Of a stretch of 64,000 bases of DNA, positions 46,800 through 57,048 are shown piece by piece (position 1 is the stretch's first letter; every line of letters starts with the position of its first letter). The stretch comes from Aralia elata (lineage: Eukaryota; Streptophyta; Magnoliopsida; Apiales; Araliaceae): contig CM068380.1 of NCBI GenBank assembly GCA_034770075.1, forward strand, positions 24,792,638-24,856,637, given 5' to 3'. The position numbers and the translations under genes were made by a program. Under the pieces are notes generated by a model. It was not told where the DNA came from. It searched no databases and saw only the letters and a program-made list of their open reading frames with translations.

Positions 46800-47313
46800 A
46801 CAAGGCACACAATCAATTGTTACTATCATAACAACTAGTGCAATGGTTTGTAATCAAGGGGTGTGTTTTGAAACACCATTCATGTTGGTCAAAAATATAA
46901 CAACCAATCATTATGGGAAATCTATTTATCAACATGTTATTCCCTCTAACTATTGATGACAGAGGATTACAAGCTAATAAGAATGGGCATGTTGTTAGAT
47001 TTGAATTTTGTCACAAAAACTCCAATTGCATGAGATAAATAGCCTAAAATGGCATATTAAAAACGAAGAGAAGTTTTTATTTTCCTTTAAAGAGGAAATT
47101 GAATCTAAAATTATTAATGACAAGATTAATTCTGAATTTTTTCAAAAGAAAGTTCTTGAATTCCAGAAAAATTTGGAGCAAGAAGTCTGTGCGGATATTC
47201 CTACTACTTTATGGAATAGAAAAATACATACGGTTTACTTACCATATGAAGATGATTTCAATAAGAAGCAAATTCTTACTAAAGTTAGGCCAATTCAAAT
47301 GAATGATATGTAT
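46800..47313 (+). pseudogene. Endogenous pararetrovirus: polymerase, region before RT
   Basis: Plus strand. The open frame from about 47008 has SQKLQLHEINSLKWHIKNEE, then WNRKIHTVYLPYEDDFNKKQ and KVRPIQMND, typical of the start of the Caulimoviridae RT domain (Petuvirus/Florendovirus-like by eye). Upstream, scraps such as LVKNITTNHYGKSIYQHVIP are out of frame. The Mutator-like element at 47323 cuts the gene after PIQMND; it resumes at 49177. Confidence 0.72.
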
Positions 47314-47322
47314 TTAAAGCTT

Positions 47323-49167
47323 GGGTTAATTGCATATCGTACCCCGAAGTATACACCTTTTTACCATTTGTACCCTGAGATTTAAACGTTCCTACCCTGC
47401 TACCCAAAGTATCGTTCAGTAACCATTAATAACCCTTTTGTTATTTTCGGCCAGAAAAGTGGCCGGAATTGCCACGTGTTCGGTAGGCACGGTATAAGTA
47501 CGATTTGACCAAATTTTTATACACTTGACCGTATAAAACCTTTAAAATCTGATTAATTAGATTAAGTAGTACATTTATATTTACGAATACAATAAATTAC
47601 AAATTTACAAACCTAATTTTGTTTTCTTTTTTCTCTTCTTCCCCATCTTCATCATTTTCCCCATTACCATGAAACTTACCAAAAAATTCAACATCCAAAA
47701 TACCCAAATCATTCATCCTCTTCCCTTCTAACCATTCATGAAGCACGAAAATCTTAAACTAAAAACCCCAATTCGTTCATCATCTTCAAAAATTTGTCCA
47801 ATCTCAAACCCACCTCATTTTCTCTCTCTAAGACAACTTATCATGAGCAGAGGAAGAACCAAAAACCCAACATCGAAATCCCCCTCTTCTACTACCCATG
47901 TTCAAAACTTCACCATCTTCATTGCAAAAGCCTAGATCTGTTTTGTTTAGCAATTGTCGATCAGAATAAAGAAGAAAAAAAAAGAGAGAAGAAGATGAAT
48001 TCCCTTGTTGTAAAATATCAATTACCTTTTTAACATCCCCATTTCTTTAATTTCCCGACTGAATTGAATTCCCCTATTGCAACCAAGGATTCAAATACAA
48101 ATTCTAATTTAGAATAGGCATCTGCAGCAGGGTAGCGGGGTTGGGTTTCGGTTCAGTCGAAATCCAATTCCAATGGTTGACGGATTAACATTCCCAGATG
48201 TGGAATTCAATGTCTACTCAATTGTTGCCTTAACGGCAGGACTTGAAAAACTAGCTTCATGTATAACTATACTCACATTTGGGTCATCAAGAATTGAGAT
48301 AATCAGCTATTCAAGCTCAACTTTAACCGCTAGAAGCGGCAGCTGCTGCTGCTTAGGACACCCCCGCCACTGATATGCTTCCGCCCGCTTTAGTGTGGCC
48401 ATCAAAGCATTAGAAATTAGGGGTTTAGCCCCAGGTGACATGTTCTGAGCCGTGGGCAGGAGCTCAAGGGCCACGCTGAAGCAGAGCTTAAGAGCTTTGC
48501 ACTGAAGAGGATGCGATGAATTGGGGTGTGAACGGATACAGGCTTACTGGAGAAATCTAGATGGGGAAGCCAAGAGGGTAGCCGCCACATGGAGCGGCTT
48601 GGTCTGGCCATGGTTCCCCCTTCTCGCCTCAGCGATCAAGTGGTTTAATACACTCGCTGCCTCCAGCGTCAGGGTTTGCTAGATCGTACTCAATCCAACT
48701 CTCATTTTTGCATATAGAATGGAAACTCTATCCGATAAACCCTAGAATTAGAATTGGGAACTGAATTCCGGGTATTAATTTTTCCAAATTTTGGTAAAAA
48801 TTTAAGGGAAAAAAATAATCTAACAAATGTCGAAAATAACTCTAATTTTTTTTAGCTAGGTTTTAGAATTGAATGAACTGAAATCCCCAAGAGTCAAAAT
48901 TGTTTGAATTTTTTACCCTTTATTTTGTTAATCTAGTATTTCAAATATATTCTACAAATTAATTAAGTCAACTATAGTATTTATACGGTTAACAATATTT
49001 AAATTATGACACGTGGCCATTTTTTGGTAACAAAATTGACAAGAAATCTGAATAAGGTCCATCGTGGTTACTTAACGGTATTTTGGGTAGCGGGATGAGG
49101 GCATTTAATCCTCAGGGTATGAATGGTAAAAGAGTTTATACTTCGGGGTACGATATGTAATTAATCC
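47323..49167. mobile_element. Non-autonomous Mutator-like element (Pack-MULE) with 9-bp TSD
   Basis: 1845 bp with terminal inverted repeats over about 110 bp (left GGGTTAATTGCATATCGTAC, right complement GGATTAATTACATATCGTAC, then shared CCCGAAGTATA and CGCTACCC/TGCTACCC blocks). Flanked by an exact 9-bp duplication TTAAAGCTT at 47314-47322 and 49168-49176, inside the pararetroviral polymerase. There is no transposase. The interior is less AT-rich and contains a captured piece of a plant gene (48055-48705). Confidence 0.9.
48055..48705 (-). pseudogene. Captured SMXL/SMAX1-type gene fragment (Clp-N region)
   Basis: The minus strand from ATG at 48705-48703 (MRVGLSTI, stop, QTLTLEAASVLNHLIAEARR) reads through KPLHVAATLLASPSRFLQ, ACIRSHPNSSHPLQCKAL, CFSVALELLPTAQNMSPGAK, then ISNALMATLKRAEAYQWRGC, PLLAVKVELE, LIISILDDPNVSIVIHEASF and SSPAVKATIE. 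This is the double Clp-N N-terminus of SMAX1-like/HSP101-related proteins, repressors in karrikin/strigolactone signalling. Four in-frame stops all sit at glutamine codons (CAG/CAA to TAG/TAA). The match fades after IGIGF near 48165, with scraps to about 48055. The start codon is included, so capture took the first exon. Confidence 0.85.
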
Positions 49168-49176
49168 TTAAAGCTT

Positions 49177-49700
49177 TGTCAAGAAGAGATAGAAGAACTC
49201 CTTAAAAGAGTACTAAAAAGAAAAAGCTTCTCGTCATGGTTATGTCTAACATTTTATGTTGAGAATGCAGCAGAATTGGAAAGAGGTGTTCCATGATTAG
49301 TTATTAATTATAAGCCTCTTAATAGAGTCCTAAAATGGATTCGTTACCCAATCTCAAATAAAAGGGATCTTCTTAATAGACTTTATAATGCCAAGATCTT
49401 TTCAAAATTTGATATGAAGAACATGTACTGGCAAATTCAAATTGCTGAAGAAGATCGTTATAAAACAACATTCACTATTCCATTTGGGCATTATGAGTGG
49501 AATGTTTTGTCTTTTGAGCTTAAAAATGCCCAATCAAAATTTCAGAATATGATGAATAAAATATTTAATCCATATATGGATTTCATGTTAGTGTACATAG
49601 ATGACGTCTTAATATTCTGAAAGAAGATAGATCAACAGAGAAGACTTGCACTTTTTCTTCCAAAAGTATTGAAACTTGAAATTCCTCCTAAAGTGTAATT
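49177..49700 (+). pseudogene. Endogenous pararetrovirus: reverse transcriptase
   Basis: Continuation after the Mutator-like element. Motifs: LVINYKPLNRVLKWIRYP, IFSKFDMKNMYWQIQIAEED, PFGHYEWNVLSF and the catalytic YIDDVLIF (49590-49618), then TGA. The sequence is of the Caulimoviridae type, closer to this than to Ty3/gypsy RT in the window. One in-frame stop (49289) and the final stop prevent function; RNase H is not seen. An old integrated copy. Confidence 0.85.
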
Positions 49701-50196
49701 GTTGGTATGGAAAATTGCCTGCAAGGCGTTGCCTCTGAATGAGAAAAGGGAAAATTTTATTTCTAATTCATCACCATTAGGCATTTTTCCCCTGTTGGGG
49801 CATGATTTTGTGGGCCCGACTGATTCAGCGGGACCTATCCCACGTGGTGGAATCTTCCTACGTGGCGGTATGTTTTGGTTAGGAGTTTTGATTCTTAAAG
49901 GATCTACAAATTTAATTATGGTTGACTTCCAACTTTTATAGGAACAGTCCGGATAGACTTCGACTTCCCATTTTTAAGGAGATTGAGTTATTTTCAAGTA
50001 TAGTAACTGACATGATAAGGAGTCCTATTTTCATTCGGGGACGGGCGTTTTGAGGCGGCGTGAGTAACTATAAATACACGGCTATACCCTAAGTTATAGG
50101 TAATGAGACTCCGATTACTTTAAGCACTAAAACATTATTATGCCTCCATTGTTAACCTAATTCTCCAACATATACTTACTCTCACATTAGAGCTAT
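49701..50196. other. Unclassified, LTR/promoter-like stretch
   Basis: A short open frame at 49699-49941 (LVWKIACKALPLNEKRENFI) is not convincing as a protein. ACTATAAATACACGGC at 50067-50082, followed by a pyrimidine-rich 5' leader-like region and GAGACTCCGATTACTTTAAGC, resembles the promoter end of an LTR, but no boundaries are visible. Confidence 0.35.
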
Positions 50197-50860
50197 TGTT
50201 GTCCGAAATTGGTATAGACAATTTACACGCAAGTATACGTGGTCAACAAGTAATAAAAGAGTAAGTAGAGTGTCGATCCCATGAGGAATATACTAATAAT
50301 ATTAATCCAAGTATTAACTTTGTATCAATTCAAGCTTATTTAAACCAATGAATTTTAGGATTCCAAATTAACTGCTTAAACTAAATTACTAACAAGGATA
50401 AAAATCAGTTTTAATAGTTAAGATTATAATTTTTCCCAATGTCTCATTTAAATATCATTAAATTGATTATTTAGAATTGTTAACAGAAAATCACTAATAG
50501 TTTATATAATCATCTTTCGAATAATTATATAGCATATCTATTATTATTAATTTCACCATATTCCTATAGAAATAATAATAATAATAAATTCATTAAGTAT
50601 CATTCTCCACATGTTGTTTGCGGTCTACATGTATATTTCTATCCCGTATACAAATTAGCATTCACTCTGAGGAAGAATTACTAATCATAAGTTATCATAT
50701 TCAGATCTAAACTTATAATCCATCTTCCAATTTCATATAAGTTATCACAATAATTGCTAGCTAGACAATCATTCATGAAGCACAAGACATGATAAACAAT
50801 TCAAATATAATCACTGACAACTAGCTACTTTATTACTCAATGAGGTTTCTAATTTGATTC
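50197..50860 (-). repeat. Truncated LTR of the E/J family
   Basis: The plus strand starts TGTTGTCCGAAATTGG and contains CGTGGTCAACAAGTAATAAA and GTAGAGTGTCGATCCCATGA, the reverse complement of the conserved end of solo LTRs E and J. About half the LTR remains; the right edge against the next fragment is approximate. Confidence 0.6.
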
Positions 50861-51836
50861 AATGTTTATGTCCTTGAATAAGCTTTCTATTTCCTTTGAA
50901 AGCATTACTTCTATAAAAGATATGTACTTGGTTGTGAATCATTGCTAATCTATTATTGTTAAAGAATCATTGTATTGTTGTTGATATTAAATCATTATTT
51001 GTCTAGTGAACCCCTTTTGATTCGATTAGTCTATAATTGATAAGCGTTCTAAAATCTTGAATTTTTATTGAAGTTATTCCAAACCAAACTTCCTTTGCTG
51101 CGGATTCATATGTCAAAGCTCAAATGAACAACCCTAATATAGGGGATTATACTACGTAGTAGCGTTAAAATGTTTGTCCACAATACATTGTACGAAGGGC
51201 TGATCCCCCGGAATACGAGATGGATGGTCCATATAGTCTATAAGACTGTTAAAGGTAACGGTAGAGATACTTGTTAACCTAGGACATAGTTCGTGGTCTT
51301 GTGACCCTCATATGTACTTTTGGTCTTATTTTCAAATCTTGATTCAAAAGCCGAACTTTCTTTTGAGCTATCAGTTCTTATTACCGTTTTCTAACTTCAG
51401 AAAGGATTATGTTATTCAATTAAAAATCCATTTATTTCTTATTTCGATGTCATTATTGTTATTGTTACCCTGGTGGGCAATTGTTTTGCTCACCCTTGTA
51501 TAAAACATTGCAGCTAAGATTGAGAAGCCAAATGAGCCGACCACTAGTAAGGGCAAAGGCAAGATGCACAAGTAGCTGGCGAACTGTCTATTTGTTTGAT
51601 GAAGTTTATGTAATATAGACTTATTTAGTATTATGTTTTAATTCCGCATTGATGTAATAAAGGTTAGATGACCTGGGATTTGTTTGAGATGTTTAAATTG
51701 TAACCCTTTTATGGGGAAGATGATTTATTAAGTTTAATGTTATTATCCTTTATTTTTAGGTAGATAGATGTGAATGTTTTTGGATAGTGAGCACCAGATC
51801 TGTGGGAATTGAGTACCCAGATTTGGGGGTGTCATA
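50861..51836 (+). repeat. Truncated LTR M, chromovirus family of A/B/C (3' part)
   Basis: Matches the last 0.9 kb of the LTRs of A, B and C (AACAACCCTAATATAGGGGA, GGGCTGATCCCCCGG, TACGAGATGGATGGTCCATA) and ends GGGGGTGTCATA at 51836. The 5' part is missing. 67 bp of unclassified sequence separates it from the start of element C. Confidence 0.75.
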
Positions 51837-51903
51837 ATATCTACTGCTTTTACCCTTTTCGGACTATTAAGGGCTCGACTAGCCAATTATTTGTGGTCAT
51901 GCT

Positions 51904-54720
51904 TGTGGCAAACGAGAATTTTGTAACTTAATTTAAATATTTATTGAATTAAATAAATATTTTCGATGATTTAATTGATGAATTTGTGGTAGATTAATTT
52001 AATTATATGTGTTACATTAGTAAAATTGATGTGAAGAATTTTTATATTCAAAGTATGCGTTTAATTGAGCTTATTTGATTAAATGCATTATTTAAATAAG
52101 TGTAATGTTATTTCTAATTAATTTAATATTAATTAGAGATTTAATAATTTGTCATTATTAATAAAGGAGAATTTTTATTTATGTGACTATGTGATTTAAT
52201 GTAGAATTATTCTATTTTATTTAATTGATTTAAATGAGATTATTTAGTTAATTTAAATATGTGACATGAACTATATTATAAGCTATTTATTAAAATAAAT
52301 TAGAAATGAGGAATAAATGGGTAACCAAACATGGCCTTATGGGGAGTTGGTGCCAGTTATTAACTGACACCATGTTCTGCTAGTTTATTTCACGTATTAT
52401 CATTATACGCATCAGTTTTCTTAAACAAGTCTGAGTATACAGAGAGAAAAAGAGAGAATCTTAAGAGGAATTAAAGAATTGAAGAAGGAAATCTTTTCAT
52501 CTAGTTGCATAATCTAGCACCAAATCAAAGGTAATTCTTAGATTTTAACCTTTAAATTATGTTTTCTTAATTTTCTCCATGAATGCATGTTTTGAGTTCT
52601 CTGTAAACTAAGTTCTATGGCTAAATTTTTATAGAATGATGATTAGATGTTAGAAAGCATGTATAAGCGCCTTTTATATGATGTATATGTGTTTAGAGTA
52701 ATTAAATCCATGAAATCATGTTTTAATTGAAGTTTTGAAAAGTTACAGAGTAGTTAGTTACGAGCATGGCTTAAATGTATGAAATTGATACTGGTTTTGC
52801 ATGTTAATTGGTTAAATTGATGACTAATTATGTTTATGTAAGTAAAAACGAAAAGAATGAAAGTTAAACGGATTAATTGGGTGATACAATGAACCTGTTA
52901 TGTGTGATTTCATGAGAATTGAAGAAACTCTGATAAAATGATAAAAACCTCAAAATTTGATTCTTAGATTCATGGTTTATGTGATTTAAGTTGTTAGAAT
53001 CATGCTAAAAGGCTTGGGTAATGATTATGTATGAATTATAGTAACTGGGTATGTTTAATTTGACGTAAGAATAACAAAATTGGAAATTTTTGGCCTGTTT
53101 TTGTGTTCTTCGTGAACTGCAGAACCTGGAATTCGTGTTTCTCGCCCCAGCGAGCTCAATGAACTGAGTTTCTCGCCCCGGCGAGCTCAGTAAACTAAGT
53201 TTCTCGCCCTGGCGGGAGCTCGCCTCGGCAAGCTTATTGAACTGAGTTTTCTCGCCCGGCGAGCTCAGTGCAGGAAAAGTTAAAATTTTTCTTTCCTTGT
53301 AGTTAAGCTATGTCACCCTATGCATGTTTAAAACTTAAATTAATGTGTTGAACGAATACCAAGATGTTGAGTTGAATGCATGTACTTGCTGATTATAGAA
53401 TATAGAGATTGATAGACCTTAATTTAACGTTAAGTTTTAGGAATTCATAAGTATGATATTGCTATAATTTTTAAACTTACAACTTCTGAAGTGAGATTAA
53501 TAATCAGAAAACAATTGAGATGTTAGAATGAAAATTTGATGTGAATGAATCTTGAAGTGTTTATAATACTGTAACTAATTTTGTTACTGCTTTATAAATT
53601 GGATATATAGGTGATTAAGGAACGTGTATTTTATTTTGTAATCTACGCACAAGGCAAGTTTTTCTACCCTTGATCTTTTATTTCGTTGAAAGCAAGTTTC
53701 CTAACATTACCTTGATTTCAATTACGCAAGTTCCTAAATTTCATTATCTTAAAATGCAAGCTTCATAATGCTATCACTTACTTGAGCAAGTTATCATTCC
53801 TATTCCATTCAATTCCATGGATTCAATGAGAAGTTCTATTTTCTTTTTGTAATACTTCAGTTATACAGAATTTACCCAATTGTACCTTTTTTCGAGATTT
53901 AGTCTTTGATTCTCGAATATTAATTACATTTTTATTGAACCTTGAATGACTAGCGAACCCTTATTGATTCGACTAGTCCATAGTTAATGAACGTTCTAAA
54001 TTCTAGAAACTTATTGAAGTAAATCCAAACCAAACTTCCTTTGGTGCGGACTCTGATATCAAACTGAGATGAACAACCCTTATATAGGGGATTTTATTTA
54101 TGCATTAGCGTTAAGATGTTGTGCACATACATGGTACAAAGGGTTGATCCCCCTAAGTACGAGAAGTAAGGTTCATATAGTCTTACGACTGTTAAAGGTT
54201 TAAAGTAGAAATACATGATAACCTGGGACATAGTCCGTGGTCTTAAGACCCTCAGACGTTCTTTTGAATCTTGTCTTATATTCTTGACTCAAAAGCTGAA
54301 TCTTTGATTATTCAATATCCGTTGATTATTTCGCATGTTATTATTATTGTTGTTGTTGTACTTGTTAGGCAATCATTGCTCACCCTTGCATAATAACATT
54401 GTAGCTAAAGTTGAAAGAGTTGACGAGTCGTCCACTAGTAAGGGCAAAGGAAAAGCAAACAAGTGATGAAGACTTGTTGTATTTGCTTTAATGATATTTA
54501 TGTATTAGACTTGGTTATGTTTCCGCATTTGATGTTCTATTAAGGTTAGATGACCTGGGATTTATTTATTAAAGATTTTGTAACCCTTTAATGGGAGATT
54601 TCTATTTTATTTAAGAGTTTTCATTTACATTTGAATGGGTAGTTAGATGTGATGTGATTTATTTGGATAGTGAACACCAAATCTTGTGGAAACGAAGTAC
54701 CCGAATTTGGGGATGTCACA
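51904..54720 (+). repeat. Element C: 5' LTR (2.82 kb)
   Basis: TGTGGCAAACGAG (3' LTR: TGTGACAAACGAG) to GGGGATGTCACA. U3 has an inverted repeat AAATATTTATT/AATAAATATTT; splice-donor-like AAAG/GTAATT at 52527-52536; GC palindromes at 53141-53269. Confidence 0.92.
53141..53269 (+). repeat. GC palindrome cluster in 5' LTR of C
   Basis: Five units. 53164-53190 pairs CTGAG/CTCAG outside and CTCGCC/GGCGAG inside with a TTT bulge; 53241-53269 pairs ACTGAG/CTCAGT and CTCGCC/GGCGAG with a TTTT bulge; 53141-53154 is CTCGC-CCCA-GCGAG. The arms differ from those in B (ACCGCC/GGCGGT) but remain complementary. Confidence 0.9.
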
Positions 54721-54723
54721 GGT

Positions 54724-54735
54724 TGGTATCAGAGC
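54724..54735 (+). promoter_or_regulatory. Element C: primer binding site
   Basis: TGGTATCAGAGC, perfect initiator-Met primer site three bases after the LTR. Confidence 0.93.
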
Positions 54736-54952
54736 TACAGGTTTTGAATCTTAGTCGGGGAAACCTTAGGATAATAGCCTTTTAAGAGCTAGAAAATGTA
54801 GTGGTGATAAACTCTTATCGAGTTCTAAGGAATGAATTATGGAATTCATTAAAGATAATAAAAGACTTTATGTGTTATGTTCTTATGTGTTAACAACCTA
54901 TGTGCTGCGACTAGTGCCGAGTATTAATTAAAACTTAAACTTTGTTGTCAGG

Positions 54953-55666
54953 ATGTCGGATATTAGAGGATTCAGTTAGCCTAGGGAGATTGAGCCCCGA
55001 GTGGCTAGAGAAGAGGAGCCCCGTGATATCCATGTTATCCGGGAGCAGTTGATACACAGAGAGCCATATCCATTGATCACAGTTATGGGTCAGGAGTATG
55101 AGCCTGAGTCTGATCTAGAGGAAGATCCTGAAGAGGTAGAGGCTGAGATGGATTATGAGGATTCCGAGGAGGTACCCTTTACCTCTATCGATGTCGAGAT
55201 GTACGATATATGCCTTGTATGATCGTACCATAGAGTTGTAGGATAGAGTCAGAGAATTGGAGGGACTGGCAAATAGACGCCAGACTCTTATAGACCAGAA
55301 GAATGAGAAAATTGAGAATCTTGATATACGTCTTGGAGACGTGGAGTGGAAGTTAGTTCAGGCAGAAAGCCAAAAGGAAGACCTTTTCGCTAAGAATGAG
55401 AAGATGAAACTTGAGATTCAGAAATTGAAGGACGATTTGAGTGAAGAGTCAGCAGAACGTGCTAGAGCAGAGGATGCTTGGATGAACACCGCTCGATGTG
55501 CAGAGATTTCTGAAGAAGGCGAACGGGCAAAGAGGGCTAAGATCGAGTTTTCCACTATCCAGTTCAGTTTGAGGACTTACCATGGTACATGTTGGATCGC
55601 AGGACGATGCTCCGTATCATGGAGGAAGAACGTAGGAAGGCGGTTCGACACCTTAGTAGGCCGTGA
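54953..55666 (+). pseudogene. Element C: ORF1, acidic coiled-coil protein upstream of gag
   Basis: Start ATG at 54953 after acceptor-like TTGTTGTCAG/G, as in B. An early TAG (54977) replaces a glutamine codon; then REEEPRDIHVIREQLIHREP and an acidic stretch. An insertion near 55210 shifts the frame; the coiled coil (KNEKIENLDIRLGDVEWKLV, SEESAERARAEDAW) continues in another frame. A second shift near 55560 puts the conserved end LDRRTMLRIMEEERRKAVR in a third frame, ending TGA at 55664. The coiled coil is shorter than in B, lacking B's second repeat. Dead copy of the same unknown protein. Confidence 0.8.
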
Positions 55667-55963
55667 TAGGAGATGTTTTGAATTATGTGTAAATATTTAC
55701 GATGGTTTATGATGTAAATTCCAGCGTGATTATACACAATGGAATATGACTATTTAATCCTAAAGATTATTTGATCTTGCGATAATTGATGTAAATAACA
55801 GTGATGTTATCTTTCTATGTTTAAGACTTATTGAATGAATGAAATATCAGTTTTATTTGAAAATGTTATGTATTAAATGTTTAACATGAATTGTTTGAGT
55901 TAAATGTTGAACACTTAAGAAAATTGAGTGTTAATCTAATAAGCGCATATTCTTGAACAGAAA

Positions 55964-56998
55964 ATACCGCCGAGACGCCAACCACGTCAACAAGCTCAGG
56001 AGAGCTCTACTAACAATAACGACTCTAATGCTAATCCTGTTCAGCAGTTGGTGAATGTTTTGGATGGAGCACTTGCGAATCAGCCGCAAGCTCTACCAAT
56101 AACGTCATTTAATGATTTCAAAGCGGTAGGACCGCCAGAGTTTAGGGGTTCCCTGAACTCGATCGAAGCCCAAACCTGGGTGATGGAAATGGAGAAAGTA
56201 TTTGACGTTGCTAGGGTTAGTGATGATCAAAAGACTGCTTTTGCAACGTTCATGCTTAAATCAGAGGCCAGCTATTGGTGGCAGGCGAATAAGGTTCAAG
56301 GAGGTCAGGGTGTAATCGCATGGGAGAGGTTTAAGGAGATGTTCTTTGAGATGTATTTTCCGACGAGCTTGCGTAACCAGATGGAGATTCAATTTCTAGA
56401 ACTGAAGCAGGGTACCATGATTGTACCGGAGTACGCGGCAAAGTTTAATGAGTTGGCTAGGTTCGCAACTTACCAAGTGAATACGGATGAGAGGAAGGCG
56501 AGGAGATTTGAACAAGGGTTGAAGCCGTGGTTGTATAGCAAGGTGTCAATGTTCTAATTAAACACTTTTATTGGAGTGTTGGAAAAGGCGATCATCGCCG
56601 AAGGTGGGAGTAATGCTCTGACTAAGTATAACCAGGAGCAGAAGAAGAAAAAGAATGAGAATGAGAACAACAAGGCTAGTGGTAGCAGTGGTGGACACAA
56701 CCAGAAGAGGAAGTGGAATGATAATGGATCTGCTGGAAATCAACAAGGAGGTCAGAAGAAGAAGGTAGAAGCGTGTGTTACATGTGGGAAGAATCACGTG
56801 GGGATTTGCCTGAAAGGGAAGAGGGTGTGCTACAATTGCGGTCAAGAAGGCCACATAGCACCGAATTGTCCGAATCCAAAGAAGGGCGCTTACTTTACTT
56901 GTGGATCAAAGGATCATCTGGCTAGGGATTATCCCAAGAAGGAAGCAGGAGGAGCAGGAACAGGAGGCAACAAGGGGAACAGTGGTGGTATACATTAA
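55964..56998 (+). pseudogene. Element C: gag
   Basis: Aligns with B's gag, but the start codon is ATA (55964-55966). Gag domain: FKAVGPPEFRGSLNSIEAQT, SEASYWWQANK, LKPWLYSKVSMF, then TAA at 56555-56557, the same codon as in B, after which the frame continues LNTFIGVLEKAII. Zinc knuckles: CVTCGKNHVGIC (variant), CYNCGQEGHIAPNC (intact CCHC), CGSKDHLARD (degenerate). Ends TAA 56996; the pol frame follows in another phase after about 50 bp, so a frameshift lies near 56960. Confidence 0.9.
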
Positions 56999-57048
56999 CT
57001 ATAACCGGATCAGCACCAACAAACCGACCTACTACTAGAACTTTCAAC

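Noticed and set aside
47738..48033. Plus-strand ORFs in the Mutator-like element as a transposase or gene
   Set aside because: Low-complexity Ser/Pro/Lys translations; no transposase motif. The meaningful coding match is the minus-strand Clp-N fragment.
49699..49941. Remnant of a LINE zinc-binding RT domain (LVWKIACKALP)
   Set aside because: Only a few residues resemble it and there is no supporting neighbour domain.
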